The notes: generated by a model from the letters alone, not told the origin. A stretch of 64,000 bases of DNA from Algibacter lectus (GCF_900112395.1 NZ_FOLN01000001.1:62001-126000); one strand, 5' to 3'; counted from the first letter of the stretch, positions 55,504 to 64,000 are shown. Translations and numbers: made by a program.

Positions 55504-56987
55504 AAAGCATCAACTTAATATTTCCACATCAATTGTTTCATGAATCACCAATTTTTGAAACCACTGCTCCTATCTATATAATTGAAGAATATTTGTTTTT
55601 TAAGCAATACCCATTTCATAAACAAAAAATAGCGTTTCATAGAGCTTCAATGAAGTGCTACGCTGATTTTCTTCGGAGCGAAAAAAACCTTGAAGTAAAT
55701 TATATTGAAGCGATTAGCGATTTATCGGATATTAGAAAGTTAATCGTCCAGTTAAGTGAACAAGAAGTAAAACACATTAACTACGTAGATCCAACAGATA
55801 ATTGGCTTCAAAAAAGAATAGAAAAAACAAGTGAAGAACAAGGCATTTCAACAAACGTTTATACTTCGCCTTTATTCTTAAACACGAAAGATGAACTGGT
55901 TAATTTCTTCCGAAAGGATAAAAAGAAATACCAACAATCTACATTTTATACCGAGCAGCGTAAAAAAAGAAAGATTTTAGTCGATTCTGAAAATAAACCA
56001 TTGGGAGGCAAATGGAGTTTTGATGCTGAAAACAGAAAAAAATATCCTGCTAAAAAAACACCACCATCGGTTCAGTTTCCTGATAGCGATGCTTATTATT
56101 TAGAGGCAAAAGCATACGTAGAAAAGCATTTTTCGAATCATTTAGGGAAGCTTACAGAGCAGGCCTTATACCCTACTAATTTTGAAAGCACAAACAATTG
56201 GTTGCAGCAGTTTTTTGAAAAACGTTTTATGGAATTTGGAACTTATGAAGATGCTATAGTTGCAGAAAACTCGATACTAAACCATAGTGTATTAACGCCT
56301 ATGCTAAACGTAGGTTTAATAACTCCTCAGCAAATAATTGATGCTTGCTTATTATATGCTGAAGAGAACAATGTACCTATTAATTCTACCGAAGGTTTTA
56401 TTAGGCAAATTACAGGTTGGCGCGAATTTATAAGAGGCGTTTATGAAGCTAGAGGTGGTGAAGAACGCACCACTAATTTTTGGGGATTTAAAAAGAAAAT
56501 TCCTAAATCGTTTTACGATGGCACCACGGGCATAGCACCCATAGATAAAACCATAAAAAAAGTATTACAAACTGGGTATTGCCACCATATAGAGCGTTTA
56601 ATGGTTTTAGGGAACTTTATGATGCTTTGTGAGTTCGATCCAGATGAAGTATATAAATGGTTTATGGAACTCTTTATTGATGCTTACGATTGGGTTATGG
56701 TAACCAATGTATACGGAATGAGTCAGTTTGCCGATGGCGGATTAATGGCTACAAAGCCTTATATAAGTGGTAGCAATTATTTAATGAAAATGAGTAATTA
56801 TAAAAAAGGAGATTGGCAAAACACTTGGGATGGTCTTTTTTGGCGCTTTATGCATACACACCGCGACTTCTTTTTATCGAACCCTAGATTAGGCATGTTG
56901 GTAAAAATGTTTGATAAAATGCCTTCTGAAAAGCAAGAGCAACATCTTAAACATGCAGAACAGTATTTATTATCCTTAAAAATCTAA
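55500..56987 (+). CDS. PhrB-type (FeS-BCP clade) photolyase lacking the iron-sulfur cysteines
   Basis: 495 residues, full length for the clade: [11 protein letters not shown] start, [64 protein letters not shown]. In Agrobacterium PhrB and Rhodobacter CryB (from memory) the loop after MSDY carries Cys438, Cys441 and Cys454, and Cys350 lies before the HHI motif. Here the loop after MSNY (residues 431-434) reads KKGDWQNTW, and the position before HHI holds Pro or Ala, so all four ligands are missing. It is probably a (6-4) or other photolyase without a cluster. It is the last gene of the coupled trio. Confidence 0.85.
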   Translation: MKSINLIFPHQLFHESPIFETTAPIYIIEEYLFFKQYPFHKQKIAFHRASMKCYADFLRSEKNLEVNYIEAISDLSDIRKLIVQLSEQEVKHINYVDPTDNWLQKRIEKTSEEQGISTNVYTSPLFLNTKDELVNFFRKDKKKYQQSTFYTEQRKKRKILVDSENKPLGGKWSFDAENRKKYPAKKTPPSVQFPDSDAYYLEAKAYVEKHFSNHLGKLTEQALYPTNFESTNNWLQQFFEKRFMEFGTYEDAIVAENSILNHSVLTPMLNVGLITPQQIIDACLLYAEENNVPINSTEGFIRQITGWREFIRGVYEARGGEERTTNFWGFKKKIPKSFYDGTTGIAPIDKTIKKVLQTGYCHHIERLMVLGNFMMLCEFDPDEVYKWFMELFIDAYDWVMVTNVYGMSQFADGGLMATKPYISGSNYLMKMSNYKKGDWQNTWDGLFWRFMHTHRDFFLSNPRLGMLVKMFDKMPSEKQEQHLKHAEQYLLSLKI

Positions 56988-56988
56988 T

Positions 56989-57417
56989 ATGATGCTATTT
57001 AACACAACACAAATTAATGATGCTTTTGTAAAAGAAAGTGACAACCTAGTTGGAAAAGCCTTTTCTTTTTTAGAAAAAATAAAAATGGGAGGTATTGGAT
57101 CTAGTAGATTTATGATTGAAGAAATAAGCGAAAAACTTCAACCTAAAAATCTACAAACTCTAGCCACAAATTATGCGAATATAGAACTAAGGCCAAAAGG
57201 TATAATCGTGCATTTTACAAATAGACTCGATCGTTACTCGTGGATAATCCCCTATTACAGATTAGTTACTTATAGCACAAAAACGTATACTATACACGCT
57301 AATGGACATTTTATTAAGTTTAAGAAAAATAAAAATTATGACGATAATAAAAAGTTTATTGATAAAATGATTAACTTAAAAATCAGCTTTTTAAAATTAG
57401 ATTATTACGATGCTTAA
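56989..57417 (+). CDS. Hypothetical protein, photolyase-cluster neighbour
   Basis: 142 residues, no signal peptide or membrane helix. The start MMLFNTTQINDAFVKESDNL lies one base after the preceding stop, so it is co-translated. A central hydrophobic part (NIELRPKGIIVHFTNRLDRYSWIIPYYRLVTYSTK) and a Lys-rich end (FIKFKKNKNYDDNKKFIDKM) suggest a small alpha/beta PH-like protein. Family not recognised. Its position between photolyase and CIA30 suggests a function in the same pathway. Confidence 0.65.
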   Translation: MMLFNTTQINDAFVKESDNLVGKAFSFLEKIKMGGIGSSRFMIEEISEKLQPKNLQTLATNYANIELRPKGIIVHFTNRLDRYSWIIPYYRLVTYSTKTYTIHANGHFIKFKKNKNYDDNKKFIDKMINLKISFLKLDYYDA

Positions 57418-57446
57418 AAGCCATTTCTATTCTAAAACAAGACACT

Positions 57447-57977
57447 ATGAAGCCTTTAATTTTAATACTTTTAATAGCCACTACTATGCAAATAGATACT
57501 ATATTTAAATTTGAAAACACATCGGATATTACTAATTGGACCGTGGTTAACGATGCTGTTATGGGCGGAAAATCGTCTGGAGCATTCACTTTAAACGAAA
57601 CAGGCCATGGCGTTTACACCGGCCATGTATCTTTAGAAAACAATGGTGGTTTTTCCTCTTTAAGATACAGGTTTAATGACATTAGCACCGAAGGCTTTTC
57701 AAAAGTGATATTGAAAATTAAAGGTGATGGTAAAAATTACCAATTTAGAGTAAAATCTAAACTAACAGACAAACACTCTTATATCGCGCTTTTCAGCAGT
57801 TCAAAAACATGGGAAGTAATCGAAATATCACTAGCGGATATGTATCCGGCGTTTAGAGGTCGTAAACTCGATATTCCAAACTTCGACGCAAATAGCATTG
57901 AAGAAGTTGCATTTTTAATAGGCAACAAAACTGCTGAAGATTTTAAACTAGAAATTGATTCTATTGTTTTAAAGTAA
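57447..57977 (+). CDS. CIA30-family protein
   Basis: 176 residues. DITNWTVVNDAVMGGKSSGAF, GGFSSLRYRF, FRVKSKLTDKHSYIALFSS and EEVAFLIGNKTAEDFKLEIDSIVLK are the pattern of the CIA30 (complex I intermediate-associated protein 30)/NADH:ubiquinone assembly family, a jelly-roll fold. The N-terminal 13 residues are hydrophobic and may be a signal. In marine bacteria, CIA30 genes often end photolyase clusters. Bacterial members are uncharacterised. Confidence 0.85.
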   Translation: MKPLILILLIATTMQIDTIFKFENTSDITNWTVVNDAVMGGKSSGAFTLNETGHGVYTGHVSLENNGGFSSLRYRFNDISTEGFSKVILKIKGDGKNYQFRVKSKLTDKHSYIALFSSSKTWEVIEISLADMYPAFRGRKLDIPNFDANSIEEVAFLIGNKTAEDFKLEIDSIVLK

Positions 57978-57990
57978 TTTGAATACCTAG

Positions 57991-58233
57991 TTAATCACGC
58001 TTTACAAACAAACTAGATCGAGATGGCGCCGGAACCATAGAACTAAAATATCGCTTAAGCTTTTTCTCATCCTTAATATTTAAAGTATCTAGTTGGATAT
58101 TCTGCCCGAAACAATTTACGGTATTGAGCCTGTCGGTTTTCACTAAAACAATCGTAGGTTTTACTTCATTTTTATTACTACAACCGCAAAAAAAAGTTGT
58201 AAACAAAACCAATAGAAAAATGTTCCGTAGCAT
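57991..58233 (-). CDS. Small lipoprotein
   Basis: 80 residues. The lipoprotein signal ends at TFFCGC (Cys18 as the likely lipidation site). The mature part is ~60 residues, TVNCFGQNIQLDTLNIKDEKKLKRYFSSM, with no recognised domain. It is a single gene convergent with the CIA30 gene. Function unknown. Confidence 0.65.
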   Translation of the reverse strand: MLRNIFLLVLFTTFFCGCSNKNEVKPTIVLVKTDRLNTVNCFGQNIQLDTLNIKDEKKLKRYFSSMVPAPSRSSLFVKRD

Positions 58234-58387
58234 AATTATTAATGTTAAATATTTAAAGGCACATATTAAGGATATTACTTTAAAGTAGCATAATTAGACA
58301 TCAAATAAATTTGTTAAATTCTTATTAAAAGCATGAAATTTGCTTTATTTCATATAAAAAAATAATTTCACATTTCATCTTTAAACA

Positions 58388-58418
58388 AAAAAAAATCCTG
58401 CTTAAAAAGCAGGATTCT
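58388..58418. terminator. Hairpin terminator downstream of glyA
   Basis: AAAAATCCTGCTT and AAGCAGGATT pair around AAA. On the minus strand the stem is followed by a T-run, which serves glyA. Confidence 0.8.
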
Positions 58419-58443
58419 TTCATAAATTATATTTTAATAATAC

Positions 58444-59715
58444 TTATACAAACAAAGGTTTATCTTGCATCATAGCATTTACTTTTGCTTTTACTGCTTC
58501 TAAAGCGGCATCATCTTCAAAGTTATTAATAACCTCGTCAACAAGCTCTACAATAGCAACCATATCCGTATCATTTAAACCACGAGTTGTTACAGCAGAA
58601 ACACCTAAACGGATTCCAGAAGTTACAAATGGAGATTTATCATCAAAAGGTACCATGTTTTTATTTACAGTAATATCTGCTTTTACTAACGCTTGTTCAG
58701 CATCTTTACCAGATAAGTTTTTGTTACGTAAATCTATTAACATACAATGGTTATCAGTTCCACCAGAAATAATGTTATAATCTTTAGCAACTAATGCTTT
58801 GGCCATAGCAGCAGCATTTTTCTTAACTTGTAATTGGTATTGTAAAAACTCATCGGTTAAAGCTTCACCAAAAGCAATCGCTTTAGCAGCAATAATATGC
58901 TCTAATGGTCCACCTTGATTTCCTGGAAAAACAGCTGAATCTAATAAAGATGACATTTTACGTAAGTTTCCGTTTTTAAGTTTAATTCCGAAAGGGTTTT
59001 CAAAATCTTTCCCCATCATAATCATACCACCTCTTGGTCCACGTAATGTTTTGTGTGTTGTTGTAGTAACAATATGGCAGTGAGGTAATGGATCGTTTAA
59101 AATACCTTTAGCAATTAAACCTGCAGGATGAGAGATATCGGCCATTAAAATAGCACCAACGCTATCAGCAATCACTCTAAAACGCTCAAAATCAATATCA
59201 CGAGAATAAGCTGACGCTCCTGCAATAATCAATTTTGGTTGCTCTTTAGTAGCAATTTCTTGAATTTTATCATAGTTTAAAACTCCTGTTTCTTGCTCTA
59301 CACCATAAAATACCGGGTTGTAAAGTTTACCAGAAAAGTTTACTGGAGAACCATGAGTTAAATGCCCACCATGAGATAAATCGAATCCTAAAATTTTATC
59401 ACCAGGGTTTAAACATGCATGGTAAACAGCTGTATTAGCCTGACTTCCTGAGTGAGGTTGTACGTTTACATATACTGCACCAAACAAAGCTTTTGCTCTA
59501 TCAATAGCTATTTGTTCAACTTCATCAACTACTTCACATCCGCCATAATAACGTTTACCAGGGTAACCTTCGGCGTATTTATTAGTTAACACAGAGCCTG
59601 CAGCTTCCATAACTTGGTTGCTTACAAAATTCTCCGATGCAATAAGTTCTATACCGTGTAATTGGCGTTCTTTTTCGGCTTCAATAAGTTCAAAAATTTG
59701 TTCGTCGCGTTGCAT
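58444..59715 (-). CDS. glyA: Serine hydroxymethyltransferase
   Basis: 423 residues from [18 protein letters not shown]; an upstream ATG at 59754 would add 13 unusual residues and I reject it. It interconverts serine and glycine with tetrahydrofolate, using pyridoxal phosphate. Motifs: [34 protein letters not shown] near the start, [16 protein letters not shown] and the PLP lysine in [15 protein letters not shown]. It is probably cytoplasmic and monocistronic, with its terminator at 58388. It is divergent from the fumarylacetoacetase gene. Confidence 0.97.
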   Translation of the reverse strand: MQRDEQIFELIEAEKERQLHGIELIASENFVSNQVMEAAGSVLTNKYAEGYPGKRYYGGCEVVDEVEQIAIDRAKALFGAVYVNVQPHSGSQANTAVYHACLNPGDKILGFDLSHGGHLTHGSPVNFSGKLYNPVFYGVEQETGVLNYDKIQEIATKEQPKLIIAGASAYSRDIDFERFRVIADSVGAILMADISHPAGLIAKGILNDPLPHCHIVTTTTHKTLRGPRGGMIMMGKDFENPFGIKLKNGNLRKMSSLLDSAVFPGNQGGPLEHIIAAKAIAFGEALTDEFLQYQLQVKKNAAAMAKALVAKDYNIISGGTDNHCMLIDLRNKNLSGKDAEQALVKADITVNKNMVPFDDKSPFVTSGIRLGVSAVTTRGLNDTDMVAIVELVDEVINNFEDDAALEAVKAKVNAMMQDKPLFV

Positions 59716-59852
59716 ATTATGAGTTTGATTTTTAATATTCCGCAAAAATAACAAATAGATTACTTAAATTGATGAAAATTTCGTTTTTTACATTTAACTT
59801 TTTAACCAATTTATTAACGGTTAAAGAAAATTCATTTTTAAAGTAATTTTTC

Positions 59853-59882
59853 GTTGTAAAACAAAAAAATTATGTACGTTTG
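59853..59882 (+). promoter_or_regulatory. Standard Bacteroidota-type promoter before the fumarylacetoacetase gene
   Basis: GTTG (59853-59856), 18 bases, then TACGTTTG (59875-59882), 34 bases before the ATG. It fits the primary sigma factor's TTTG-N19-TAnnTTTG pattern and contrasts with the stress set. Confidence 0.5.
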
Positions 59883-59916
59883 ATAAGAATACAACAACCC
59901 GAAAACAAAACAGAAT

Positions 59917-61209
59917 ATGCCATTAACAGCGAACAACCCAGATAGAAAGTCGTGGCTACACGTCGATAAAAACTCCGATTTCCCGATACAAAACATTCCT
60001 TTTGGTGTTTTTTTAACCCGAGATGATATTATAACCATTGGTACCCGTATTGGTGATACTGCTATAGACTTAGGTGCTTTACACCAATTAGGCTATTTTG
60101 ATGGCATCCCGTTAACCGACGATATTTTTCTTCAAGATACCTTAAACGATTTTATTGCAGATGGCCGTAAAACATGGCGTTTGGTTAGAGATAGAATTGC
60201 AGAAATTTTTGATGCAGAAAATGATGCCTTAAAAAGCAACATGCAACATAAAGAGGTTGTTCTTTTTCGTTTAGACGAAATTGAAATGCAACTTCCTGTT
60301 CAAATTGGTGATTATACCGATTTTTACTCAAGTAAAGAACACGCTACTAATGTTGGTACATTATTTAGAGATCCAGAAAACGCGTTGTTACCTAACTGGT
60401 TGCATATTCCGGTAGGTTACCACGGGCGTAGTTCGTCTATTATTCCATCTGGAATTCCGGTGCACCGCCCTAAAGGTCAAACTTTACCAAATGGAGCAAC
60501 CGAACCTGTTTTTGGACCAAGCCAGTTAATAGATTTTGAGTTAGAGATGGCTTTTATTACAACCGATGCTAACGATTTAGGAGAACCAATACCAGTTAAC
60601 GAAGCAGAAGAATATATATTCGGACTTGTACTTTTTAATGATTGGAGCGCACGCGACATTCAAAAATGGGAATACGTGCCACTAGGGCCGTTTTTAGCTA
60701 AAAACTTTGCATCGTCTATTTCACCTTGGATTGTAACGCTAGATGCTCTAGAACCTTACCGTGTAGAAGGACCTAAACCAATTAAAAAACAATTGGATTA
60801 CCTTAAATACAAAGGCAAAAAAAGTTACGATATTAATTTAGAAGTCGCCATACAGCCAAAAGGCGCTAAAGAAACTACAGTAAGTCAATCTAACTTTAAA
60901 TATATGTACTGGAACATGTCTCAGCAACTAGCGCACCATACCGTAAATGGTTGCCCAGTAAACTCTGGCGATATGATGGGTAGCGGAACCATTTCTGGAC
61001 AAACACCAGATTCTTATGGCTCTATGCTAGAGTTAACATGGAAAGGTGAAAAACCTTTAAAAATGAAAGATGGTACCGAACGTAAATTTATAAATGATAA
61101 CGACACCGTTATTATGCGTGGTTATTGTGAAAAAGATGGTACTCGTATTGGTTTTGGAGAAGTATCTACACAATTACTTCCTGTATTCGAACCCAAAAAA
61201 CCTAAATAA
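59917..61209 (+). CDS. fahA: Fumarylacetoacetase (tyrosine degradation)
   Basis: 430 residues, typical length. Motifs: SWLHVDKNSDFPIQNIPFGVF near the start, the catalytic His in HIPVGYHGRSSSIIPSG, metal-binding acidic residues in FELEMAF and NDWSARDIQKWEYVPLGPFLAKNF, and GTISGQTPDSYGSMLELTW. It cleaves fumarylacetoacetate to fumarate and acetoacetate, the last step of tyrosine breakdown. It is cytoplasmic and Ca2+/Mg2+-dependent. It is a single gene with a terminator, and no other tyrosine-pathway gene is in the window. Confidence 0.95.
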   Translation: MPLTANNPDRKSWLHVDKNSDFPIQNIPFGVFLTRDDIITIGTRIGDTAIDLGALHQLGYFDGIPLTDDIFLQDTLNDFIADGRKTWRLVRDRIAEIFDAENDALKSNMQHKEVVLFRLDEIEMQLPVQIGDYTDFYSSKEHATNVGTLFRDPENALLPNWLHIPVGYHGRSSSIIPSGIPVHRPKGQTLPNGATEPVFGPSQLIDFELEMAFITTDANDLGEPIPVNEAEEYIFGLVLFNDWSARDIQKWEYVPLGPFLAKNFASSISPWIVTLDALEPYRVEGPKPIKKQLDYLKYKGKKSYDINLEVAIQPKGAKETTVSQSNFKYMYWNMSQQLAHHTVNGCPVNSGDMMGSGTISGQTPDSYGSMLELTWKGEKPLKMKDGTERKFINDNDTVIMRGYCEKDGTRIGFGEVSTQLLPVFEPKKPK

Positions 61210-61232
61210 CTCTATAAAAATCAAACACTTAA

Positions 61233-61267
61233 AAGCCCTCAAACTAAAAACTTGAGGGTTTGTTTTT
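61233..61267 (+). terminator. Hairpin terminator after the fumarylacetoacetase gene
   Basis: AAGCCCTCAA and TTGAGGGTTT pair around ACTAAAAAC, followed by TTTTT. It overlaps the start of the longer reading frame at 61252, arguing for the later start at 61318. Confidence 0.8.
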
Positions 61268-61317
61268 ATTTGGCATCAAAATTGAAATTACCTCCAAATA
61301 ACATAAAACCTATACTT

Positions 61318-62496
61318 ATGAAAAGATTACTACTATTATTGTTATCCATTTCATTTTTAATATCCTGCGGTGGACGCAAACAACTCGAAAAAGCCATAAA
61401 TACAGGCAACTACAATCAAGCCATTACAGAGGCATTAAAAAAACTTGAAACCAATAAGGATAAAAAACGAAAACAAGATTACATTCTAATGCTTCGTGAT
61501 GCTTATTACAAAGTGGTCGAAAAAGATTTAAACACCATTAAACATTTAGAAAAAGATAATAACCCAGAGTTATTTGAAAATATTTTTAATGTTTACAAAA
61601 ATCTAAATACACGACAAGAGGCCATAAAGCCTGTGCTTCCATTATACATTAACGGAAAAGAAGCTAAATTTGAATTTAGCGACTATAGCTCTCAAATTTC
61701 GAGCTACAGAAACAAAACCTCTAATTACTTATATGAAAAAGGTCTCGACTTATTAGAAAGCGATAACAAAGAACAAATTAGAGATGCGCATCAAATTTAT
61801 AGCTACATAGAATCTATAAACCCTAATTACGAAGATACACGCGAGCTTATACAAGAAGCTCATGCTCGTGGTACAAAATACGTTATTGTAACCATTGCAA
61901 ACCAAACAAAACAAGCTATACCTAGAGATTTGGAAAGCGATTTACTAAATTTCGACACTTATGGCCTAAACCAATTTTGGACTGTATACCACGCATCACC
62001 AGAGCGAGCTAGAGTATACGATTTAGCCATGCAATTACAGTTAAAACAAATTATCATCTCTCCAGAACATGTAAAAGAACGTCAAATTCTAAGAGAGCAA
62101 ACCATAATCGATGGTAAAAAATATGTTTTAGATAAAAAAGGAAACGTAAAAAAAGATAGTTTAGGTAACGATATTAAAGTAGATAATATTATAAAAGTTA
62201 AAGCTAAGCTATATGAGCTAAGCCAACAAAAATCGTCTCAAATTCTAGGAAACGTGATTTATAAAGACATGAAAACAAATCAGGTTTTACAATCTTTTCC
62301 TGTAGATAGCGGTTTTAACTTCCAAAACATCTACGCAACTTATCGTGGAGATAAACGTGCCTTAACCACCGAAGACTTACAACTTATAAGATCTCGTAAA
62401 GTACCGTTCCCTATAAACGAACAAATGATATTCGACACCGGAGAAGATCTCAAACTACAACTCAAAAATATTATAACCACTTACAATCCCGAATAA
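61318..62496 (+). CDS. Lipoprotein with tetratricopeptide-like helical region
   Basis: 392 residues from ATG 61318. An in-frame ATG at 61252 lies inside the terminator of the preceding gene and would put 22 unlikely residues before the signal, so I reject it. The lipoprotein signal ends at ISFLISC (Cys16-17 region). The mature part begins with helical repeats (QLEKAINTGNYNQAITEALKKLETN and LRDAYYKVVEKDLNTIKHLEKD). A C-terminal alpha/beta region contains YVIVTIANQTKQAIPRDLESDL. I do not recognise the family. It is a single gene between two terminators. Confidence 0.75.
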   Translation: MKRLLLLLLSISFLISCGGRKQLEKAINTGNYNQAITEALKKLETNKDKKRKQDYILMLRDAYYKVVEKDLNTIKHLEKDNNPELFENIFNVYKNLNTRQEAIKPVLPLYINGKEAKFEFSDYSSQISSYRNKTSNYLYEKGLDLLESDNKEQIRDAHQIYSYIESINPNYEDTRELIQEAHARGTKYVIVTIANQTKQAIPRDLESDLLNFDTYGLNQFWTVYHASPERARVYDLAMQLQLKQIIISPEHVKERQILREQTIIDGKKYVLDKKGNVKKDSLGNDIKVDNIIKVKAKLYELSQQKSSQILGNVIYKDMKTNQVLQSFPVDSGFNFQNIYATYRGDKRALTTEDLQLIRSRKVPFPINEQMIFDTGEDLKLQLKNIITTYNPE

Positions 62497-62502
62497 AATC
62501 AA

Positions 62503-62535
62503 AAAGTCCTCTAAATTTTAGAGGACTTTCTTTTT
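62503..62535 (+). terminator. Hairpin terminator after the helical lipoprotein gene
   Basis: AAAGTCCTCTAAA and TTTAGAGGACTTT pair almost back to back, then TCTTTTT. Confidence 0.85.
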
Positions 62536-62571
62536 CAATAAAACTTCAAATTAAATACAGTAAAAATAGTA

Positions 62572-63099
62572 TTACATCGCTGTTTTTGTATAAGTAAATG
62601 TTGTTTTACTAGTTATAGTTTCACCATTTACATCAATATAATTAATGTTTCCTTCAGAGGTAAATTCAGTAAAATCATCATTTACCTCAAGTTGGCTCGT
62701 TTGACTAAAACAACTAGATACTACCATTAAACCATAAGTTTCATTTAGTTTCCAAGTACCAATAGTAGTTTGCTCATTATCACAATCACTAGTACCACCT
62801 GCAACAAAAGAGTAAGCTCTATCGTCCTCAAAACCGTAAACAATATCTTTCTCACAGTCATCATATTGCACAAACAAATCTGTACTAGCATTATCTTCAC
62901 CGTCATCGGTTAAATCAATTTCATCTTCAGCAACAACAGCAGTTAATACCCAAGTACCACTAAAATTCATTTCTACATCGGTTAATTCCCCCGTTAAACT
63001 ATCGGTACAAGTTACACCATCACTGTCGTCGTCGTTACAACTAACAAATAGTAAACTAAACACCATTAAACTCTTCATTAATAAAATACTTTTCTTCAT
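62572..63099 (-). CDS. Lipocalin-like lipoprotein
   Basis: 175 residues. The lipoprotein signal ends at LFVSC (Cys21) and is followed by an Asp-rich stretch (NDDDSDG). The body is a lipocalin-like/DUF5004-type beta barrel: FSGTWVLTAVVAEDEIDL, GTWKLNETYGLMVVSSC, FTSEGNINYIDVNGETI. Six mature-part cysteines may form disulfides. Proteins of this type are abundant Bacteroidota surface or periplasmic lipoproteins without an assigned ligand. It is a single gene. Confidence 0.75.
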   Translation of the reverse strand: MKKSILLMKSLMVFSLLFVSCNDDDSDGVTCTDSLTGELTDVEMNFSGTWVLTAVVAEDEIDLTDDGEDNASTDLFVQYDDCEKDIVYGFEDDRAYSFVAGGTSDCDNEQTTIGTWKLNETYGLMVVSSCFSQTSQLEVNDDFTEFTSEGNINYIDVNGETITSKTTFTYTKTAM

Positions 63100-63233
63100 A
63101 ATTAATTATTTTTATTTTCAAGATGATAAATCTCTTCAAAGGTTGCGTTAGAATTATTCGTTTTTTACACAAAAAACCTTACAAAAAGACCTATTAAACT
63201 GCATATCAAACTAATAAACTCAAAATTATGGAA

Positions 63234-63266
63234 ACAAAAAAATGCCCGATACATTTATCGAGCATT
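63234..63266 (-). terminator. Hairpin terminator of ytxJ
   Basis: AATGCTCGAT and ATCGGGCATT (minus strand, one mismatch) form the stem; a TTTTTTT run follows. Confidence 0.75.
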
Positions 63267-63293
63267 CTACACTTTATCAAAACAAGTAAGTTA

Positions 63294-63683
63294 TTAAATA
63301 AACTTACTTAAATCCATTTCATTAATCGCACCATGGCTTTCATGTGCAACAGCTACACCATTTTTAATTACCAAAAGCTGTGGAGACTGGTGCATAACCT
63401 GAAATTTATACCCCACTTCATTAGATATCTCTCTAAAATTCAGTAAATCTAGAAAATACAAATCTGCATCCTTCTCAGTAAAATCATAAGCATCTACAAA
63501 CTGGCTCATCACCATTCTACTAATTCCACAACGCGTAGAATGTTTAAAGATCATTTGAGTTTTAGTACTCGATTTTTCCTTTATTAAATCCAATTGCTGC
63601 ATAGCATTCAACGGAATCCAAGGCAATACCTTTTCTTCTTTTCCTTCTCCCGAATCACCAAAAATTTTATTAAATAATCCCAT
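63294..63683 (-). CDS. ytxJ: YtxJ-like bacillithiol-system redox protein
   Basis: 129 residues. QMIFKHSTRCGISRMVMSQF carries the single active-site Cys in the TRCGIS motif (TRCPIS in Bacillus); LYFLDLLNFREISNEVGYKFQVMHQSPQLLVIKNG has the cis-proline after QS. This is the YtxJ/DUF2847 family of bacilliredoxin-like thioredoxin-fold proteins, thought to remove bacillithiol from oxidised proteins. It is cytoplasmic. A structured repeat-like element lies just upstream. Confidence 0.9.
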   Translation of the reverse strand: MGLFNKIFGDSGEGKEEKVLPWIPLNAMQQLDLIKEKSSTKTQMIFKHSTRCGISRMVMSQFVDAYDFTEKDADLYFLDLLNFREISNEVGYKFQVMHQSPQLLVIKNGVAVAHESHGAINEMDLSKFI

Positions 63684-63705
63684 GTTTTTATTATTATACT
63701 TCTTT

Positions 63706-63789
63706 GGGCGTTACCACAAGGGTCGGGCTTTCACTACTCGCTACCTCCTACCGTCGGGGAGCTCAAACAAGCCGTTCTATCCCTAACGC
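63706..63789 (+). repeat. Structured repeat-like element (GGGCGTTACC ... CCCTAACGC)
   Basis: The ends GGGCGTTA and TAACGC pair, and the interior contains ACAAGGGTCGGGCTTTC. This end pattern is, from memory, one that recurs in intergenic regions of many flavobacterial genomes and is often mis-called as a small protein. Only one copy is in this window, so the repeat status cannot be shown here. It sits about 20 bases upstream of ytxJ on the opposite strand. Confidence 0.45.
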
Positions 63790-63939
63790 AATTGTCCGCC
63801 AAATTAATGTTAAACCCGAAACTTTTTCGAGTATTTGGTTCAAATTTAAGTACTTTTATAATACTCAAAAACAAAACTTACCAGAAATAAGTCGACAGCT
63901 AAACTAAAACCTTACAAACCGACAAAAAGTCATTTAAAA
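63790..63939. other. 150-base gap near the window end
   Basis: I see no gene or clear structure here. It lies between the repeat-like element and the edge gene. Confidence 0.4.
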
Positions 63940-64000
63940 CTACAATACAACCGCCATTTTGTCTTGCAAATCAACTTGGTAGGGAATTTGAAATATACAT
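63940..64000 (-). CDS. C-terminal end of a gene cut by the window edge
   Basis: On the minus strand one frame is open from the window edge to a TAG at 63940 and reads CIFQIPYQVDLQDKMAVVL. The ending looks coding-like, but 20 residues are too few to identify it. This call is tentative. Confidence 0.3.
   Translation of the reverse strand, partial: CIFQIPYQVDLQDKMAVVL

Noticed and set aside
59716-59754. Thirteen-residue N-terminal extension of glyA
   Set aside because: MQRDEQIF at 59715 is the usual family start; the extra residues are AT-rich leader sequence.
61252-61317. Upstream extension of the helical lipoprotein gene
   Set aside because: The start lies in the terminator of the preceding gene and adds 22 residues before a normal lipoprotein signal.
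63704-63907. 67-residue frame covering the repeat-like element
   Set aside because: The frame runs through the structured element, and its peptide (TTRVGLSLLATS) is the usual artefact of such elements.

Overview
The window is AT-rich DNA from a marine member of the Flavobacteriaceae (Bacteroidota). The evidence is: Bacteroidota-type promoters (TAnnTTTG -7 boxes), a type IX secretion sorting domain, two hybrid two-component regulators with beta-propeller sensors, sulfatases next to glycoside hydrolases (algal polysaccharide use), and small families typical of flavobacteria (Lacal_2735, DUF2452, TIGR03643, DUF2256, YtxJ). I cannot name the species. No tRNA, rRNA, CRISPR array, integrase or intact insertion sequence was seen.

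Layout. 1-3463: the N-terminal part of a hybrid two-component regulator and a secreted alginate-lyase-superfamily enzyme with two carbohydrate-binding modules and a type IX tail. 3741-21007: a dense run of small stress and envelope genes (SDR, YihY, AI-2E exporter, F420-like oxidoreductase, HPF, two aldehyde dehydrogenases, YtxH, holin-like, DUF2383, DUF1328, small lipoprotein), mixed with regulators (an AraC-type regulator with a degenerate metal-binding-like domain, a stand-alone receiver protein, a multi-PAS kinase, a second AraC regulator) and TerC. 21224-24318: accessory hypothetical genes and a frameshifted gene remnant. 24315-32820: a four-helix sensor-like membrane protein, a TIKI/TraB-like lipoprotein, Dps, an operon of a cysteine-free ArsC-fold protein with two AsmA-like proteins, cardiolipin synthase and a small HELGH metallopeptidase. 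32825-34348: a GH3-type acyl-adenylating enzyme. 34644-51449: a polysaccharide utilisation locus (two S1 sulfatases, two different GH2 enzymes, a clan GH-A enzyme with FN3 domains) with its divergent hybrid two-component regulator and no SusC/SusD pair. 51734-57977: a PAS kinase, then a photolyase cluster (Lacal_2735, DUF2452, TIGR03643, photolyase, DUF2256, a PhrB-like photolyase, a hypothetical, CIA30). 57991-64000: housekeeping genes (glyA, fumarylacetoacetase, lipoproteins, ytxJ), a structured repeat-like element and the edge of one more gene.

How it fits together. The most notable signal is a promoter architecture shared by genes scattered over 27 kb. A (C/G)CGTTAA(T/G)-like box lies exactly 20 bases before an A(T/C/A)(C/A)TTT(G/A/C) -7 element. 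It occurs upstream of the 50-residue membrane protein, the YtxH/holin operon, the DUF2383 gene, Dps and the ArsC-fold/AsmA operon, and in weaker form upstream of the SDR and DUF1328 genes. The -7 box looks like the standard Bacteroidota one, but the usual TTTG -33 box is replaced. This suggests one stress regulon under an alternative sigma factor or an activator, possibly one of the regulators encoded at 14.8-21 kb. A second notable item is the photolyase pair: the PhrB-type enzyme lacks all four iron-sulfur cysteines, and the other enzyme has non-tryptophan residues where the flavin-proximal tryptophan normally sits.
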